Source: Microvirga arsenatis (lineage in GTDB: Bacteria; Pseudomonadota; Alphaproteobacteria; Rhizobiales; Beijerinckiaceae). From it: a stretch of DNA of 64,000 nucleotides. The notes under the pieces were generated by a model, which saw nothing but the letters and a program-made list of their open reading frames with translations, had not been told where the DNA came from and did not search any database. A program made the translations under genes and the position numbers. The stretch lies in the NCBI RefSeq assembly GCF_009910705.1, contig NZ_JAAAXJ010000006.1:186001-250000 (forward strand). Reading direction: 5' to 3'. Position 1 is the first letter of the stretch. Each line of letters opens with the position of its first letter. Below, piece by piece: positions 25,415-34,927 of the stretch.

Positions 25415-27166
25415 TCATCGAATCGGCACCCCAGCCTGCCGCAAGGCCTCTGCGCTCTCGTGTCCGATCGGATAGGGGGCGGCGGGTGAACGCGAGAGCC
25501 AGCCGTTGACCGTCAAGCCCGGTTCGAGCTTGAGCAGTTCCTTGGCTGTCTGGCGTGCCTCGTCGTGTAGGCCCAACTGCCACTGAGCGATTGTCAGGAC
25601 ACGCAAGGTCGAAGTGTGCTTCCGATTGGCCCGTAGAGAACGGTGGGCCAGCTCTACGGCGCGTTCATACTGACGTGCCGCAACGCAAGCGGTTGCAGCG
25701 AGGGAGTCGTAGAAGTAGCGGTGGGGGTCTAAGGGGGAAAGTCGCAGTGCCCGCTCCGTATGCTCAACCGCCTGCTGGCCCTCGCTCATGAAGGCGTGCA
25801 TCGTGCCTTTCAGAAGCCAGGCCAAGGAATTGCTCGGATTTGAGGCAAGCGCGCTCTCGTAGGATTGCTGCGCGATATCGAGCCGTTTGAGCAGGTTTGT
25901 GTGAACGAACCCATTGATGGCCAGTGCGAGAGAGCACTCAGGATCAGCGTCGAGGGCGCGCTTCGTGCATTCCAAGGCGAGAGAGGCATCCTTCTGAGGG
26001 TCTGCCGACCAGCCCTGCTGCACTCGCAAGACGTGCCAGTTCGCCAGCCAGGCCCATGGAATGGGTTGGCGTGACCTGCGCTCGACCAACGCTTCCAGAA
26101 GCTTGCGTGCTTCCTCGAAATCCGGCTGTGACAGATGATGGATCAGGGCGATGGCACTGATGAGGAGGGTATATGCCTTGAGGGTCGGCAAGGGCTGAGA
26201 CCGTGCCGTCTGCAGTTCCCGCGTCAGGACGGCCGAGCAGATGCCGGAAGCCAGATGGCCAATCAGTTCCTGATCCTCGGCCAGGAGAGTGCGCAGGTCA
26301 GCCTTCAAGTATTCGGACCAGAGGATCCGCCCCGACTTGGTTTCGGCCAACTCGACATCTAGCCTGATCTGTGGATCGTCGCTGCGGTACACTCCCGACA
26401 GGACGTAATCCGCATTCAGATGGGTCCCAATCTGCTGAAGAGTGAAATCTCGTCCGCGCACGGCGGATGTCGAGAGCCGAGAGATGAGGTTTATATCCGA
26501 TGAATGGGACAGCGTCCTGATGACCTCTTCGGCGAGCACTTCCCCAATGGTGCCGCCGGGATCAGTGCCTCCGATGGGCACGAAGGGCACCACAGCGATG
26601 GACGGAGCCAAGTCCTCCAGAGACGAGACAGGAGCATACCCCTGGCGATAACCGGGAAGAGCAATGCGATAAGCTCTCACCGGGTGAGGCAGGTGACGGA
26701 GAAAGCAGTCGCCCATATCCTCGATGTCGGCGTCAAGATCGGGCGTCAGGCGATCACGCACCCTCTGAGAGACCACGATCTCCCCCGGGCCGGCCAAGGC
26801 CATGAGCCGCGCTGCAAGATTGACGCCGCGCCCGAGAACGTCGTCGGGCGCGATGATGACATCGCTCAGCTCCATGCCCATGCGCAGAAGTATGCGTTGC
26901 TCCTGCGGAAGCTCGACATTCCTGGAGGTGCTCGCCTGTTGTATCTCGAGGGCCGCTGCAACGGCAGATCGAACGTCATCGAAGTCGAGGAGCATGCCGT
27001 CGCCGAGACTCTTCACTAGGCGCCCGCCGTGGTGCGGGAGGATCTGTGCTCTCACCAGCTCTATGAAGTCCAGCCAGCGGGAGATGACGCCGCTCTCATC
27101 GTGCTCGATGAGACGGACGGACTCGACGACATCGATCAGCAATACGGCGCGGTTGGCCCACGCCAT
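25415..27166 (-). CDS. Class III adenylate/guanylate cyclase with TPR domain
   Basis: About 583 residues from the ATG at 27166; a TTG start 21 codons earlier is also open and neither has a clear ribosome site. Residues 5-175 form a class III cyclase homology domain with both metal aspartates, D12 (LLIDVVES) and D56 (KSLGDGMLLDF), and GRGVNLAARLMALAGPGEI. A middle region (about 185-320) contains APSIAVVPF...GEVLAEEVIRTLS and the NADYVLSGVYR strand found in CyaB/TolB-like N-terminal modules. The last 230 residues are TPR-like helical repeats with RALDADPECSLA and SALASNPSNSLAWLLKG. It should make a cyclic nucleotide in the cytosol under protein-protein control. It lies upstream of the PAP2 gene on the same strand. 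Confidence 0.85.
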   Translation of the reverse strand: MAWANRAVLLIDVVESVRLIEHDESGVISRWLDFIELVRAQILPHHGGRLVKSLGDGMLLDFDDVRSAVAAALEIQQASTSRNVELPQEQRILLRMGMELSDVIIAPDDVLGRGVNLAARLMALAGPGEIVVSQRVRDRLTPDLDADIEDMGDCFLRHLPHPVRAYRIALPGYRQGYAPVSSLEDLAPSIAVVPFVPIGGTDPGGTIGEVLAEEVIRTLSHSSDINLISRLSTSAVRGRDFTLQQIGTHLNADYVLSGVYRSDDPQIRLDVELAETKSGRILWSEYLKADLRTLLAEDQELIGHLASGICSAVLTRELQTARSQPLPTLKAYTLLISAIALIHHLSQPDFEEARKLLEALVERRSRQPIPWAWLANWHVLRVQQGWSADPQKDASLALECTKRALDADPECSLALAINGFVHTNLLKRLDIAQQSYESALASNPSNSLAWLLKGTMHAFMSEGQQAVEHTERALRLSPLDPHRYFYDSLAATACVAARQYERAVELAHRSLRANRKHTSTLRVLTIAQWQLGLHDEARQTAKELLKLEPGLTVNGWLSRSPAAPYPIGHESAEALRQAGVPIR

Positions 27167-27731
27167 AGCATGGCTTGAATAAACCTCTGCCCCAAAATGT
27201 CCGGTCACTGCCAAGGGCCTCCGGAGCAATAAGAAAGAAGTGCAGAATTAACCTATACTATACCGATATATTCCCTAGCGGAAGATCAAGCTCTAAAGTG
27301 CCTGTCGCAAATCTGAATGCCGAATCTCTAGGATTATGATCTTTCGGGTACGGGGCATCTGCAGTTCGTCTGCAACATCATTTACTCGCCGGAGGCTCTC
27401 CTAAGACATGGACTGGCATAGGCAGTTCGTCATTGACGCCTCGGAGGCGGCCGCTGGTCGCTCAGCCGTGGATGCATGTGTTCAACGGACCCCCGCCGTT
27501 TTGCTTCACTGTTCTCATGATACGAGCCATTCAAGATCGCTGGTGGCAAGCCTGTAACTCATGAAATTGTTGAGCAAAGGAGACACCCTGTTCCCGTCGA
27601 TCTGATCAGCGCCTGTAACAGTGTTGTCCCATCTGCAATCAACAGAATATCGACGCAGCTTAACGAAATAACCATAAATTAACGCGAAGGCTGGTCGGGG
27701 TCACTGCTCAAGAACCGGATCGAGATCCGTT
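27167..27731. promoter_or_regulatory. Divergent intergenic region of cyclase and GGDEF-EAL genes
   Basis: About 560 nt between two divergent signalling genes, partly AT-rich (27,240-27,300 and 27,650-27,690). It must contain both promoters. No gene or clear operator was recognised. Confidence 0.45.
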
Positions 27732-30026
27732 GTGCCAGCCTATTTGATCATTGTTATTGGGATCCTTACTGCAGCTGCGGCTATGATCGGCGCGGCATTT
27801 CTCTTTCTGGGCGGTCACAACGACGATCTGGCCAAGGCCGAGGGTGACTTGGTGAGCCTCGCGCTTGCCGTGCAGCAGCAAGTGAGCCGAGTCTTCCAGT
27901 CGATCGAGAACGTTCTATGTGACGTCATAGGCAGGATACCGCAGGCTTGCCTCACCGCGAGTGAGTTCGACGGATTCGCCGGGTCTCAGGCCACCAAGGC
28001 CGTTCTCATAGGAGCAGCCCATTCTCTGCCTTCGCTCGTCCGCATCGATCTGGTCAATGCCCGCGGCCGGATCATCGGCACATCGAGCCCGCGTCCCATT
28101 CATGACCCGATCTACCTGACAGGGACCTCCTACTACCGGGCCCTGTCAACCGATGAATCGCTGATACTCTTCCTTGGCGAGCCCATGCGGGTCAGAACAA
28201 CCGGCAAATGGGTTCTCTGCCTTGCCAGAAAGATCAAGGACGCCGATGGTGGCTTCCTCGGCATGATTGTGTCTACGATCGATCTCAGCCATATGCAAAA
28301 GATCGTCGCCGAGCATCTTAAGACGCGGACGCTCGCAATCACGATATACCGGCGCGACGGGATGATCCTGGCTCATGGTCCGGCTCCAGAGAGAGCTCTT
28401 GGACGCAGGCTCTGGAATCCCGATACCCCGCTGCAACGGATGATTGCAAAAGGCAGCTCTACTCTCATCCGTGACGTCAGCCGACTCGATAAGCAGGAAA
28501 GATTGATCGCTCTTGATCCTCTCGCCAACTATCCTGCGGGCGTCGCTGTCAGCCGGCCCGTTTCGGACATCATGGCTGGGAAACGCCTTGAGGCTCGCCT
28601 GATCAGGTTCATTGCCTATCTGATGGATCTTGCAATCGATACCGCCAGCCTGCTGGGGCTGAGGCATGTCAAGACCGGAATATTGAGAGCTGCCAGTGAG
28701 AGCTACCTATCGCGCCATGATATTTTGACCAAGCTTCCCAATAGGCTTCTCTTTGTCGAGGAACTGAAGCGGACATTTGCCGTCTGCCAGCGATCAAGCA
28801 CAAGCTTTGCGTTGCATATTCTCGATGTCGCAAAGTTCAAGGACATCAACGACAATTACGGACATGCAGCGGGCGACGAGATCATTCAGATTGTGGCTCG
28901 ACGCCTGCGCGAGCGTTTGAGAAAGAGCGACTTCATCGCTCGGATCGGAGGGGACGAGTTCGCCATCATCCAGAGACCTGTAAGGGGCCGCCAGCAGATC
29001 ACGGATCTCGCGAAGAATATTCAGGATGCAATGAAGGTCCCGTGTACAGCCGCCAACGCCGACGTTGAGGTCGCACTTGCCATCGGTGCTGCGATGGCAC
29101 CCGCTGACGGCAAGACGCCTACCGAACTCATGAAGGCTGCCGACGTCGCTCTTCATGCCGTCAAGTCGGATGCTAGCGGCAGCTATCAGCTCTATGATGC
29201 CGATATAAAAGACACACGGGCAGAAAGACGCGCACTCGACGATGCGCTGAAGAATGCCCTTGAGAGCAGGGAATTCGAATTATTTTATCAGCCGATCCTT
29301 GATCTGACCACGAACCAAATGTGGGGCTGCGAGGCCTTGATTCGGTGGAGGCACCCGGCGAAGGGCATGATCCCACCGCTCCAGTTCATTCCGGCAGCGG
29401 AAGAGTCCGGCCTCATTGGGCCGATCGGTGACTGGATTCTTGAGGAGGCTTGCTCGACGGCCATGACCTGGGGTCTTCCGCTGCAGGTATCGGTCAATCT
29501 TTCACCCGTTCAGTTCAAGAGGCGGGATGTTCTTGCCAGCGTCAAGAAGGCCCTGAGCCTGTCCGGCCTTCCGGCTCATCGCCTAGTGTTGGAAATCACA
29601 GAGTCCGTCAAGCTTACCGAGGAGGCTGTTGCAACGCTCAAACGGCTCAAGGACTTGGGAGTATCGATCTCGCTCGACGATTTCGGAACCGGCTATGCGT
29701 CGATGAGCTATCTCAGAAGCTTTCCGTTCGACAAGATCAAGATCGACCAGTCGTTCGTCCGCGGCATCATGGATTCACCGGACAGTCGGGCAATCATCAA
29801 GGCAACAATCGGTCTTGCGAAGGACCTGAAGATGAGCACGACTGCCGAGGGCGTCGAGACGAGCGAGCAACTCAATGCGCTGCGCATCGCCGGAGCGTCA
29901 CAGGCTCAAGGCTACCTGATCGCCAAGCCAATGCCTCGCGAGGAAGTCGCAGCCTTCATCATGGATGCTCGGAAGACTCAGCTATCCAGGCGTGATGAAA
30001 AGCACTCGTTGCACGCCATCGCTTAG
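27732..30026 (+). CDS. Membrane GGDEF-EAL protein with periplasmic sensor (dCACHE-like)
   Basis: 764 residues from a GTG start. One membrane helix is at 4-27 and a second near 290-310. Between them is a periplasmic sensor of about 260 residues with the YYRAL and IVSTIDLSHM features of CACHE domains. The GGDEF domain has an intact GGDEF (406-410) and an RxxD inhibitory site (R397-D400) exactly five residues before it; the metal segment reads DVAKFKDIND, with one Asp replaced by Ala. The EAL domain has EALIRW (534-539), EITESV, LDDFGTGYAS and KIDQSF, complete for c-di-GMP hydrolysis. It is thus a bifunctional or GTP-regulated phosphodiesterase reporting an external ligand. No ribosome site stands out. 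Confidence 0.87.
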   Translation: MPAYLIIVIGILTAAAAMIGAAFLFLGGHNDDLAKAEGDLVSLALAVQQQVSRVFQSIENVLCDVIGRIPQACLTASEFDGFAGSQATKAVLIGAAHSLPSLVRIDLVNARGRIIGTSSPRPIHDPIYLTGTSYYRALSTDESLILFLGEPMRVRTTGKWVLCLARKIKDADGGFLGMIVSTIDLSHMQKIVAEHLKTRTLAITIYRRDGMILAHGPAPERALGRRLWNPDTPLQRMIAKGSSTLIRDVSRLDKQERLIALDPLANYPAGVAVSRPVSDIMAGKRLEARLIRFIAYLMDLAIDTASLLGLRHVKTGILRAASESYLSRHDILTKLPNRLLFVEELKRTFAVCQRSSTSFALHILDVAKFKDINDNYGHAAGDEIIQIVARRLRERLRKSDFIARIGGDEFAIIQRPVRGRQQITDLAKNIQDAMKVPCTAANADVEVALAIGAAMAPADGKTPTELMKAADVALHAVKSDASGSYQLYDADIKDTRAERRALDDALKNALESREFELFYQPILDLTTNQMWGCEALIRWRHPAKGMIPPLQFIPAAEESGLIGPIGDWILEEACSTAMTWGLPLQVSVNLSPVQFKRRDVLASVKKALSLSGLPAHRLVLEITESVKLTEEAVATLKRLKDLGVSISLDDFGTGYASMSYLRSFPFDKIKIDQSFVRGIMDSPDSRAIIKATIGLAKDLKMSTTAEGVETSEQLNALRIAGASQAQGYLIAKPMPREEVAAFIMDARKTQLSRRDEKHSLHAIA

Positions 30027-30153
30027 ACAGGGCTGGCTACCTTTTACGACGTCGGCCGAATTCCGTCAGTCTGGCTGATCAGGCCAAACAGCTAAAACCA
30101 TCGGGTGAGTTGCTAGAGATGGCGGAGGAGATGATGAGGATGCAGTTTCTGCT

Positions 30154-30711
30154 TTATTCTTCGTCTCCTGAGGCTTCCCATGCCCTTGCTTCCTCCGTTG
30201 TAGCCTTGCGCCTGCTAAGAAGTTCGGCAAGGAGGCGGGCGGGAAACTGAGCGGTCCTGTGAACCTCACGAATGAAGCCGTCCTCATCCATATCCATGAG
30301 ACCAATCGAAATCTTGTCAGGCTCTTCTTGGTCGACCTCGATCTCGAACGAGAGGGTAGGGTGACCGCTGCCATGGGATCCTTCGGCTGGGATATTGAGC
30401 CACGTCAGGCGATTTCCTGCGCCGGAAAATCCCAGCTTCATCCCATGAGGAGGTACTTGGGGCCTCTGCTGGCAGTCTTCGCTGTTCAGTGGAATGCTCA
30501 GGAAGGCCACTTGGTTTGTTGAATCAGTGAGGCAAGAGGATACGAGGGATGCTTCTGCACCTGCCAATCCGACGGTTTTCGAGGATATCGAGGGCGCCCT
30601 GCGGCGAGGCCTTGGCAAAGGTACCCATGTTCGCCCTGCCGAGGGATCAGGGTACGTATCACCTTCGACAACAGAAAGGCTGCTTGCAGCCTCCCTCGAG
30701 CTAACCAGCAT
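30154..30711 (-). CDS. Hypothetical protein
   Basis: 185 residues from ATG 30711, which has GGAG nine bases upstream; the open frame extends 13 codons further. The first 90 residues are Ser/Pro/Arg-rich and probably disordered. The second half looks folded (LSFEIEVDQEEPDKISIGLM, then a helix AQFPARLLAELLSRRKATTE). No signal peptide or known domain was seen. Several other frames overlap the locus, so coding status is moderate; the ribosome site and the regular second half favour this one. Confidence 0.5.
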   Translation of the reverse strand: MLVSSREAASSLSVVEGDTYPDPSAGRTWVPLPRPRRRAPSISSKTVGLAGAEASLVSSCLTDSTNQVAFLSIPLNSEDCQQRPQVPPHGMKLGFSGAGNRLTWLNIPAEGSHGSGHPTLSFEIEVDQEEPDKISIGLMDMDEDGFIREVHRTAQFPARLLAELLSRRKATTEEARAWEASGDEE

Positions 30712-30974
30712 AGTCGCATCTCCAGTGAAAAACGGAATATATGAGTGCAAACGTCTGATCGATGCCGATCTCAGCTCTCTGAGATCGCCGAGACACAGAA
30801 TATTGCAATGATCTAGTTAAGGAATTATCGTGCACACGCGACAAATATGCTGAAACTCAAGCAATGATATTTGCTATACTTCTTTTTGCTTATATTCCTT
30901 GCCTGGAGACTTGGATCTCTGTTGGAAACTTCTAGAGGTAGATCACAATGGTGTCTTGCCTTGGGACGATCGGG

Positions 30975-31607
30975 CTATGGAATTGGCTTTACGGAAGTCC
31001 CAGGCCTCGACATGAACAGATAATAGCTCACCGGCGTCGCTTCCGGATTTGAGAAACTGTAGGTGGATGTCACATCGAAGCGCAGCGCGTCCCCTGGCTC
31101 CATGCAATATGTTTCGTTGCCGATCTTAACGACAAGCGAGCCGCTTGGAGAAAAGATGAGTTTACGGGTTGGGACAGGATAGGGAGAAAGCAATCCTGTC
31201 GATTGCAATCCAGGCAGAACGTGTCGCACAAGTTCGACATCATCACCTTCCGCAGGGGAGAAAACGGCTTCCCGCTCAAGCCCTGTCGAGGGGTCACGGA
31301 AACGGTTCCTCCGATTTGCACGCTGCAACTGAATGGCAGCAGGGGGAGCTTGCTCGCCAAGCAGCGCAGAGAGGCTGATGTTGAGTCCAGTCGCGATGCG
31401 AACAAGGATCCCCACCGTCGGCATCTTCTCGCTGCGCTCGATCTTCGAGATCATCGCCCGGCTGACCTGAGATCGCTGAGACAACTGTTCGAGGGTGAGA
31501 CTCTGTTGGCGACGTAGTTCCCTGAGACGTGTCCCAAGAGTGGACAGTAGTTCGTCAGCGGAGTCGCTGATTTCTTCGCTATCTGCAAACGCTGGGGGAT
31601 TGTGCAT
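30975..31607 (-). CDS. XRE-family regulator with C-terminal cupin
   Basis: 210 residues. A helix-turn-helix of the XRE type spans about 24-82 (LRELRRQQSLTLEQLSQRSQ, then VSRAMISKIERSEKMPTVGIL). Residues 120-205 form a cupin small-molecule sensor (GSLVVKIGNETYCMEPGDALRFD). Such XRE-cupin proteins repress or activate neighbouring catabolic operons in response to a substrate or amine. It lies 168 nt downstream of the ALDH/Liv/CoA-transferase operon and on the same strand, making it the likely local regulator. Confidence 0.9.
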   Translation of the reverse strand: MHNPPAFADSEEISDSADELLSTLGTRLRELRRQQSLTLEQLSQRSQVSRAMISKIERSEKMPTVGILVRIATGLNISLSALLGEQAPPAAIQLQRANRRNRFRDPSTGLEREAVFSPAEGDDVELVRHVLPGLQSTGLLSPYPVPTRKLIFSPSGSLVVKIGNETYCMEPGDALRFDVTSTYSFSNPEATPVSYYLFMSRPGTSVKPIP

Positions 31608-31775
31608 CAGACCAAGCCTGACCTGAGATGACCGGGCGAGAATGACCTAGTGTTGCTGATCGAATGACTGTTCATCTCGAACCTGAAAGGCAATTTTGCA
31701 GCCCATTTTACAGAAGAGGGGTGGCTGATATCAAGATATGGCGATCCGCTCGCATCTGCCGCTACTGAGTTGTTC

Positions 31776-32699
31776 CTAAGCATCATGACCGCGAAGGCTC
31801 AAGCGTGGACCTGACTTCAGCACTTGCCCCTCAAGCCTGTGCCCGACCAGTCGTTCAGCCAGATGCGCTGCTTCCAGCAAACGATCGAGATGAAGGCCTG
31901 TTTCGATGCCCATTTCGTGAAACATGTAGACCATGTCTTCGGTGCAGACATTGCCGGCCGCGTTCGGAGCAAAAGGGCACCCTCCCAAACCGCCAACGCT
32001 GCTTTCAAAGCGGGTAATCCCCTTCTGCAGGGCGACCAGAACGCATACCAGCCCCAATCCGCGGGTGTTATGGATGTGGAAGGCAGGGTCGACATCCGGC
32101 ATCTTGTCTCTCAGTGCCTGGGCAAGCGCCTGAACATGGCGCGGTGTAGCCATGCCAGTCGTGTCGCAAAAGGTTACTCTCGAAATGCCAAGCTGCTGAA
32201 CATCGCTTGCCAGTCCGATCACTCGCTCGACCGGAACATCGCCTTCGAACGGGCAGCCGAAAGCAACGGAAATCGAAGCATCGATGCGGATCCCTGCGGC
32301 TAGCGCTTGTGCGACAATCCCACGGAGCTCAGAAAGCGACTCCAGAGGTGACCGGTTCAGGTTCCGCGCCCCGTGCGAATCGGTGGCCGAGAGAACAAAG
32401 ACGAGAACATCAGCCTGGGCTGCGATGGCACGCTCGGCGCCTCGTACATTCGGGACCAGGGCTTTCAACTCCACGCCTGGAGTTCCTCGCAACGCTGCCA
32501 ACAGCTCGGCTGCGTCCGCAAGCTGGGGAACGCGTGTGGGGGAAACGAAGGACGTGACTTCCAGGCTGGTATGACCTGCGTCTATGAGCGCGCGCGCCAG
32601 TGACAGCTTTTCCTCAGTTGAAAGAATACGGGGCTCGATCTGCAGCCCGTCCCGCAACCCGACTTCGGTGATGGACACGCGCTTGGGCAGGTGGGTCAC
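31776..32699 (-). CDS. Hydroxymethylglutaryl-CoA lyase family enzyme
   Basis: 307 residues with a GTG start 3 nt after the CoA-transferase stop. A DRE-TIM aldolase-type lyase: VGLRDGLQ near the N-terminus (metal-binding Asp and catalytic Arg), ISVAFGCPFEG, HIHNTRG (metal-binding His pair), and GGLGGCPFAPNAAGNVCTED, the HMG-CoA lyase signature with its active-site Cys. The family cleaves 3-hydroxy-3-methyl(or 3-hydroxy)-acyl-CoA thioesters to acetyl-CoA plus a keto acid, or pyruvate in citramalyl-CoA-type members. As the last operon gene after a class III CoA-transferase it should cleave the CoA ester made by that enzyme. Confidence 0.9.
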   Translation of the reverse strand: MTHLPKRVSITEVGLRDGLQIEPRILSTEEKLSLARALIDAGHTSLEVTSFVSPTRVPQLADAAELLAALRGTPGVELKALVPNVRGAERAIAAQADVLVFVLSATDSHGARNLNRSPLESLSELRGIVAQALAAGIRIDASISVAFGCPFEGDVPVERVIGLASDVQQLGISRVTFCDTTGMATPRHVQALAQALRDKMPDVDPAFHIHNTRGLGLVCVLVALQKGITRFESSVGGLGGCPFAPNAAGNVCTEDMVYMFHEMGIETGLHLDRLLEAAHLAERLVGHRLEGQVLKSGPRLSLRGHDA

Positions 32700-32702
32700 A
32701 GC

Positions 32703-33923
32703 TCAGACCACCCCATTGCTGGAGAGCCGATTGAGATGATCCTCATCGAGCCCCAGGAGGTCGCAATAGACCTCTCGGTTGTGCTCTCCGACATCAGGTC
32801 CAGCCCAGCGAACTTGGCGCGAAGAGGCTCCGAACATGGGCACGCTCCCAGGGTGAAGCACCTTGCCCAGCCGTGGGTCATCCACCCACTGCACCATTTT
32901 ACGGGTGTTGAACTGCAGATCCTCTGCGATGTCGGCAGCCGTATAGACGCGGCTCGATGGAATATCGGCCTCAGCCAAGCGGCTCTCTAGAGATTTCGCA
33001 TCATGCCGACGGGTCCATGCTGCAATCTCAGCCTCGAGGGCATCAACGTTCCGGCAACGGGCAGGATTGTCACGGTATTGCGGGTCGTCTGCCAGCTCCG
33101 GACGCTCCATGACTTTACATAAGATGCGGAACAGCGCATCCGAGTTGGCAGCGATCAGCACCCAGCCGCCGTCCGCCGTGGGGAAGGCATTCGTCGGCGC
33201 GGCGGTACTGATGCGGCCTCCTGAGGGCTCACGCACCGTGCCGGTACCGCCATATTCCGGCAGGACGCCCTCCATGATGCTTAGAACTGCCTCTGTCAGC
33301 GCGACATCCGCCACTCTGCCATGGGGGGCTCTGGACCAGAGCCCCGCAAGAACTGCGATAACCGCATAAAGACCAGCGATTGAGTCGCCGATGCTGACGC
33401 CGACGCGCACGGGAGGAAGATCCGTGGTGCCGGGTGTATGGTTCGACAGATACCGCAGCCCACCGAGTGCTTCGCCTATGGCTCCGAAACACGCCCGGTC
33501 AGCCAGCGGGCCAGTGAGGCCGTAACCGGAAACGTGGCATATGACCATGTTCGGGCGAAGCTCCAGCAACCGGTCATCGTCAAATCCGAGACGGCGCAAC
33601 TGTCCGGGCCGCAGATTCTCGACCAGTGCGTCGGAGCGGGCCACCAACTCCTCAAGGAGAGCACGCCCTTCCTTGGATTTGAGGTTGAGGGTAACGCATT
33701 TCTTGTTCCGGCCATGAACCGACCACCAATAGGCATGTCCGTCACGGGCCAGCCCCCACTGGCGAACCGGGTCACCGGAAACCGGAGGCTCAACCTTGAT
33801 GACTTCGGCGCCCAAGTCAGCCAGGACGCGGGTTGCGAACGGTGCCGCGATGTAGTGGCCAATCTCCAGAACTCTCAGGCCCTCCAGCGGAAGACCTCCG
33901 GCAATGGGCTTCGAGGCACTCAT
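32703..33923 (-). CDS. Class III CoA-transferase (CaiB/BaiF family)
   Basis: 406 residues. N-terminal LRVLEIGHYIAAPFATRVLADLGAEVIKVEPP and GDPVR are signature family III blocks; NKKCVTLNLKSKEG and VENLRPG follow, with the catalytic-Asp region at VADVALTEAVLSIMEG. It transfers CoA between organic acids (for example from succinyl-CoA) in the cytosol. It overlaps livM by 4 nt and is followed after 3 nt by the HMG-CoA-lyase gene, so the pair probably activates an imported or generated acid and cleaves it. Confidence 0.92.
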   Translation of the reverse strand: MSASKPIAGGLPLEGLRVLEIGHYIAAPFATRVLADLGAEVIKVEPPVSGDPVRQWGLARDGHAYWWSVHGRNKKCVTLNLKSKEGRALLEELVARSDALVENLRPGQLRRLGFDDDRLLELRPNMVICHVSGYGLTGPLADRACFGAIGEALGGLRYLSNHTPGTTDLPPVRVGVSIGDSIAGLYAVIAVLAGLWSRAPHGRVADVALTEAVLSIMEGVLPEYGGTGTVREPSGGRISTAAPTNAFPTADGGWVLIAANSDALFRILCKVMERPELADDPQYRDNPARCRNVDALEAEIAAWTRRHDAKSLESRLAEADIPSSRVYTAADIAEDLQFNTRKMVQWVDDPRLGKVLHPGSVPMFGASSRQVRWAGPDVGEHNREVYCDLLGLDEDHLNRLSSNGVV

Positions 33924-34927
33924 TGCAGTTCCACCTTCTCCTCCCCGCTCCAGCCGCTGACCCGCTCGCGTCGCATGAAGCTGTCGATCTCCCCCACGAT
34001 GCCTTTGCGGAAGAGCATGACGCAGATGATGAAGGCCGCCCCTATGAAGATCGTGACCGGCACTGCTGTGGACGCCATGTAATTCTGGATCGTCAGCACG
34101 AGCGCTGCGCCAATGATTGGCCCCAGGAAGGTGCCGACACCTCCCAGAAGCGTCATGAGGATCACTTCACCCGACATCTGCCAGGAAACGTCGGTCAGCG
34201 TCGCAATCTGGAAGACAAGGACCTTAAGCGAGCCGGCAAGCCCTGAGAGAGCTGCCGAGATCACGAAGACAGTCAGCTTGTACCGGTTCACCTGATACCC
34301 AAGCGAGAGAGCGCGTGTCTCGTTCTCACGGATGGCTGTGAGCGAGGCGCCGAACGGTGAGTGAATGACCCGCCAGATCGCCAGCATGCCGAGCAGGAAC
34401 ACGATGACGACGAAATAATAGAGGGACATGTTGTCGGAGAGAGAGATGACTCCCAGGAAGTTGGGACGAGGCACACGCTGAATCCCATCCTCAGCATGTG
34501 TGAAGGGAGCTTGGAAGAAGGCAAAATAAGCCATCTGCGACAATGCGAGAGTCGTCATGGCAAAGTAGAAGCCTTGCCGGCGAATGGCGATAAGGCCCAT
34601 AAGGAAGCCGGTCACCAGGGCGAAGGCGACACCGATCATGAGCCCCGAACCTGCACCGAACCCCCATTCCTTGAAGGCATGGGCGGTGACATAGGCTGCT
34701 CCTCCGAAGAATGTGGCGTGACCGAAAGCCACCATCCCGCCATAGCCTAGAACCAGATTGACGGCCGCTGCAAAGAGGCCGAAGCACAGCAGCTTCATCA
34801 GGAAGACGGGATAGAGCAGCAAGGGAGCCACAGCCAGGAGCGCAATTCCGATCGGCAGAAGTGGTACCTTGAACCGACTGCGCTCCGGCAGTGAAAGGGA
34901 TCGGGCTTTGAAAACCATTTTCGTCAC
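33920..34927 (-). CDS. livM: Branched-chain amino acid-type ABC permease LivM
   Basis: 335 residues with about eight to ten membrane helices. LCFGLFAAAVNLVLGYGGMVAFGHATFFGGAAY is the classic LivM N-terminal block, and the cytoplasmic EAA-like segment around RENETRALSLGYQVNRYKL is present. It pairs with LivH to form the pore. The start overlaps the end of livH and the stop overlaps the CoA-transferase start, each by 4 nt. Transport substrate is not known; the operon enzymes suggest a carboxylic acid or branched acid rather than a normal amino acid. Confidence 0.93.
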   Translation of the reverse strand: MTKMVFKARSLSLPERSRFKVPLLPIGIALLAVAPLLLYPVFLMKLLCFGLFAAAVNLVLGYGGMVAFGHATFFGGAAYVTAHAFKEWGFGAGSGLMIGVAFALVTGFLMGLIAIRRQGFYFAMTTLALSQMAYFAFFQAPFTHAEDGIQRVPRPNFLGVISLSDNMSLYYFVVIVFLLGMLAIWRVIHSPFGASLTAIRENETRALSLGYQVNRYKLTVFVISAALSGLAGSLKVLVFQIATLTDVSWQMSGEVILMTLLGGVGTFLGPIIGAALVLTIQNYMASTAVPVTIFIGAAFIICVMLFRKGIVGEIDSFMRRERVSGWSGEEKVELQ

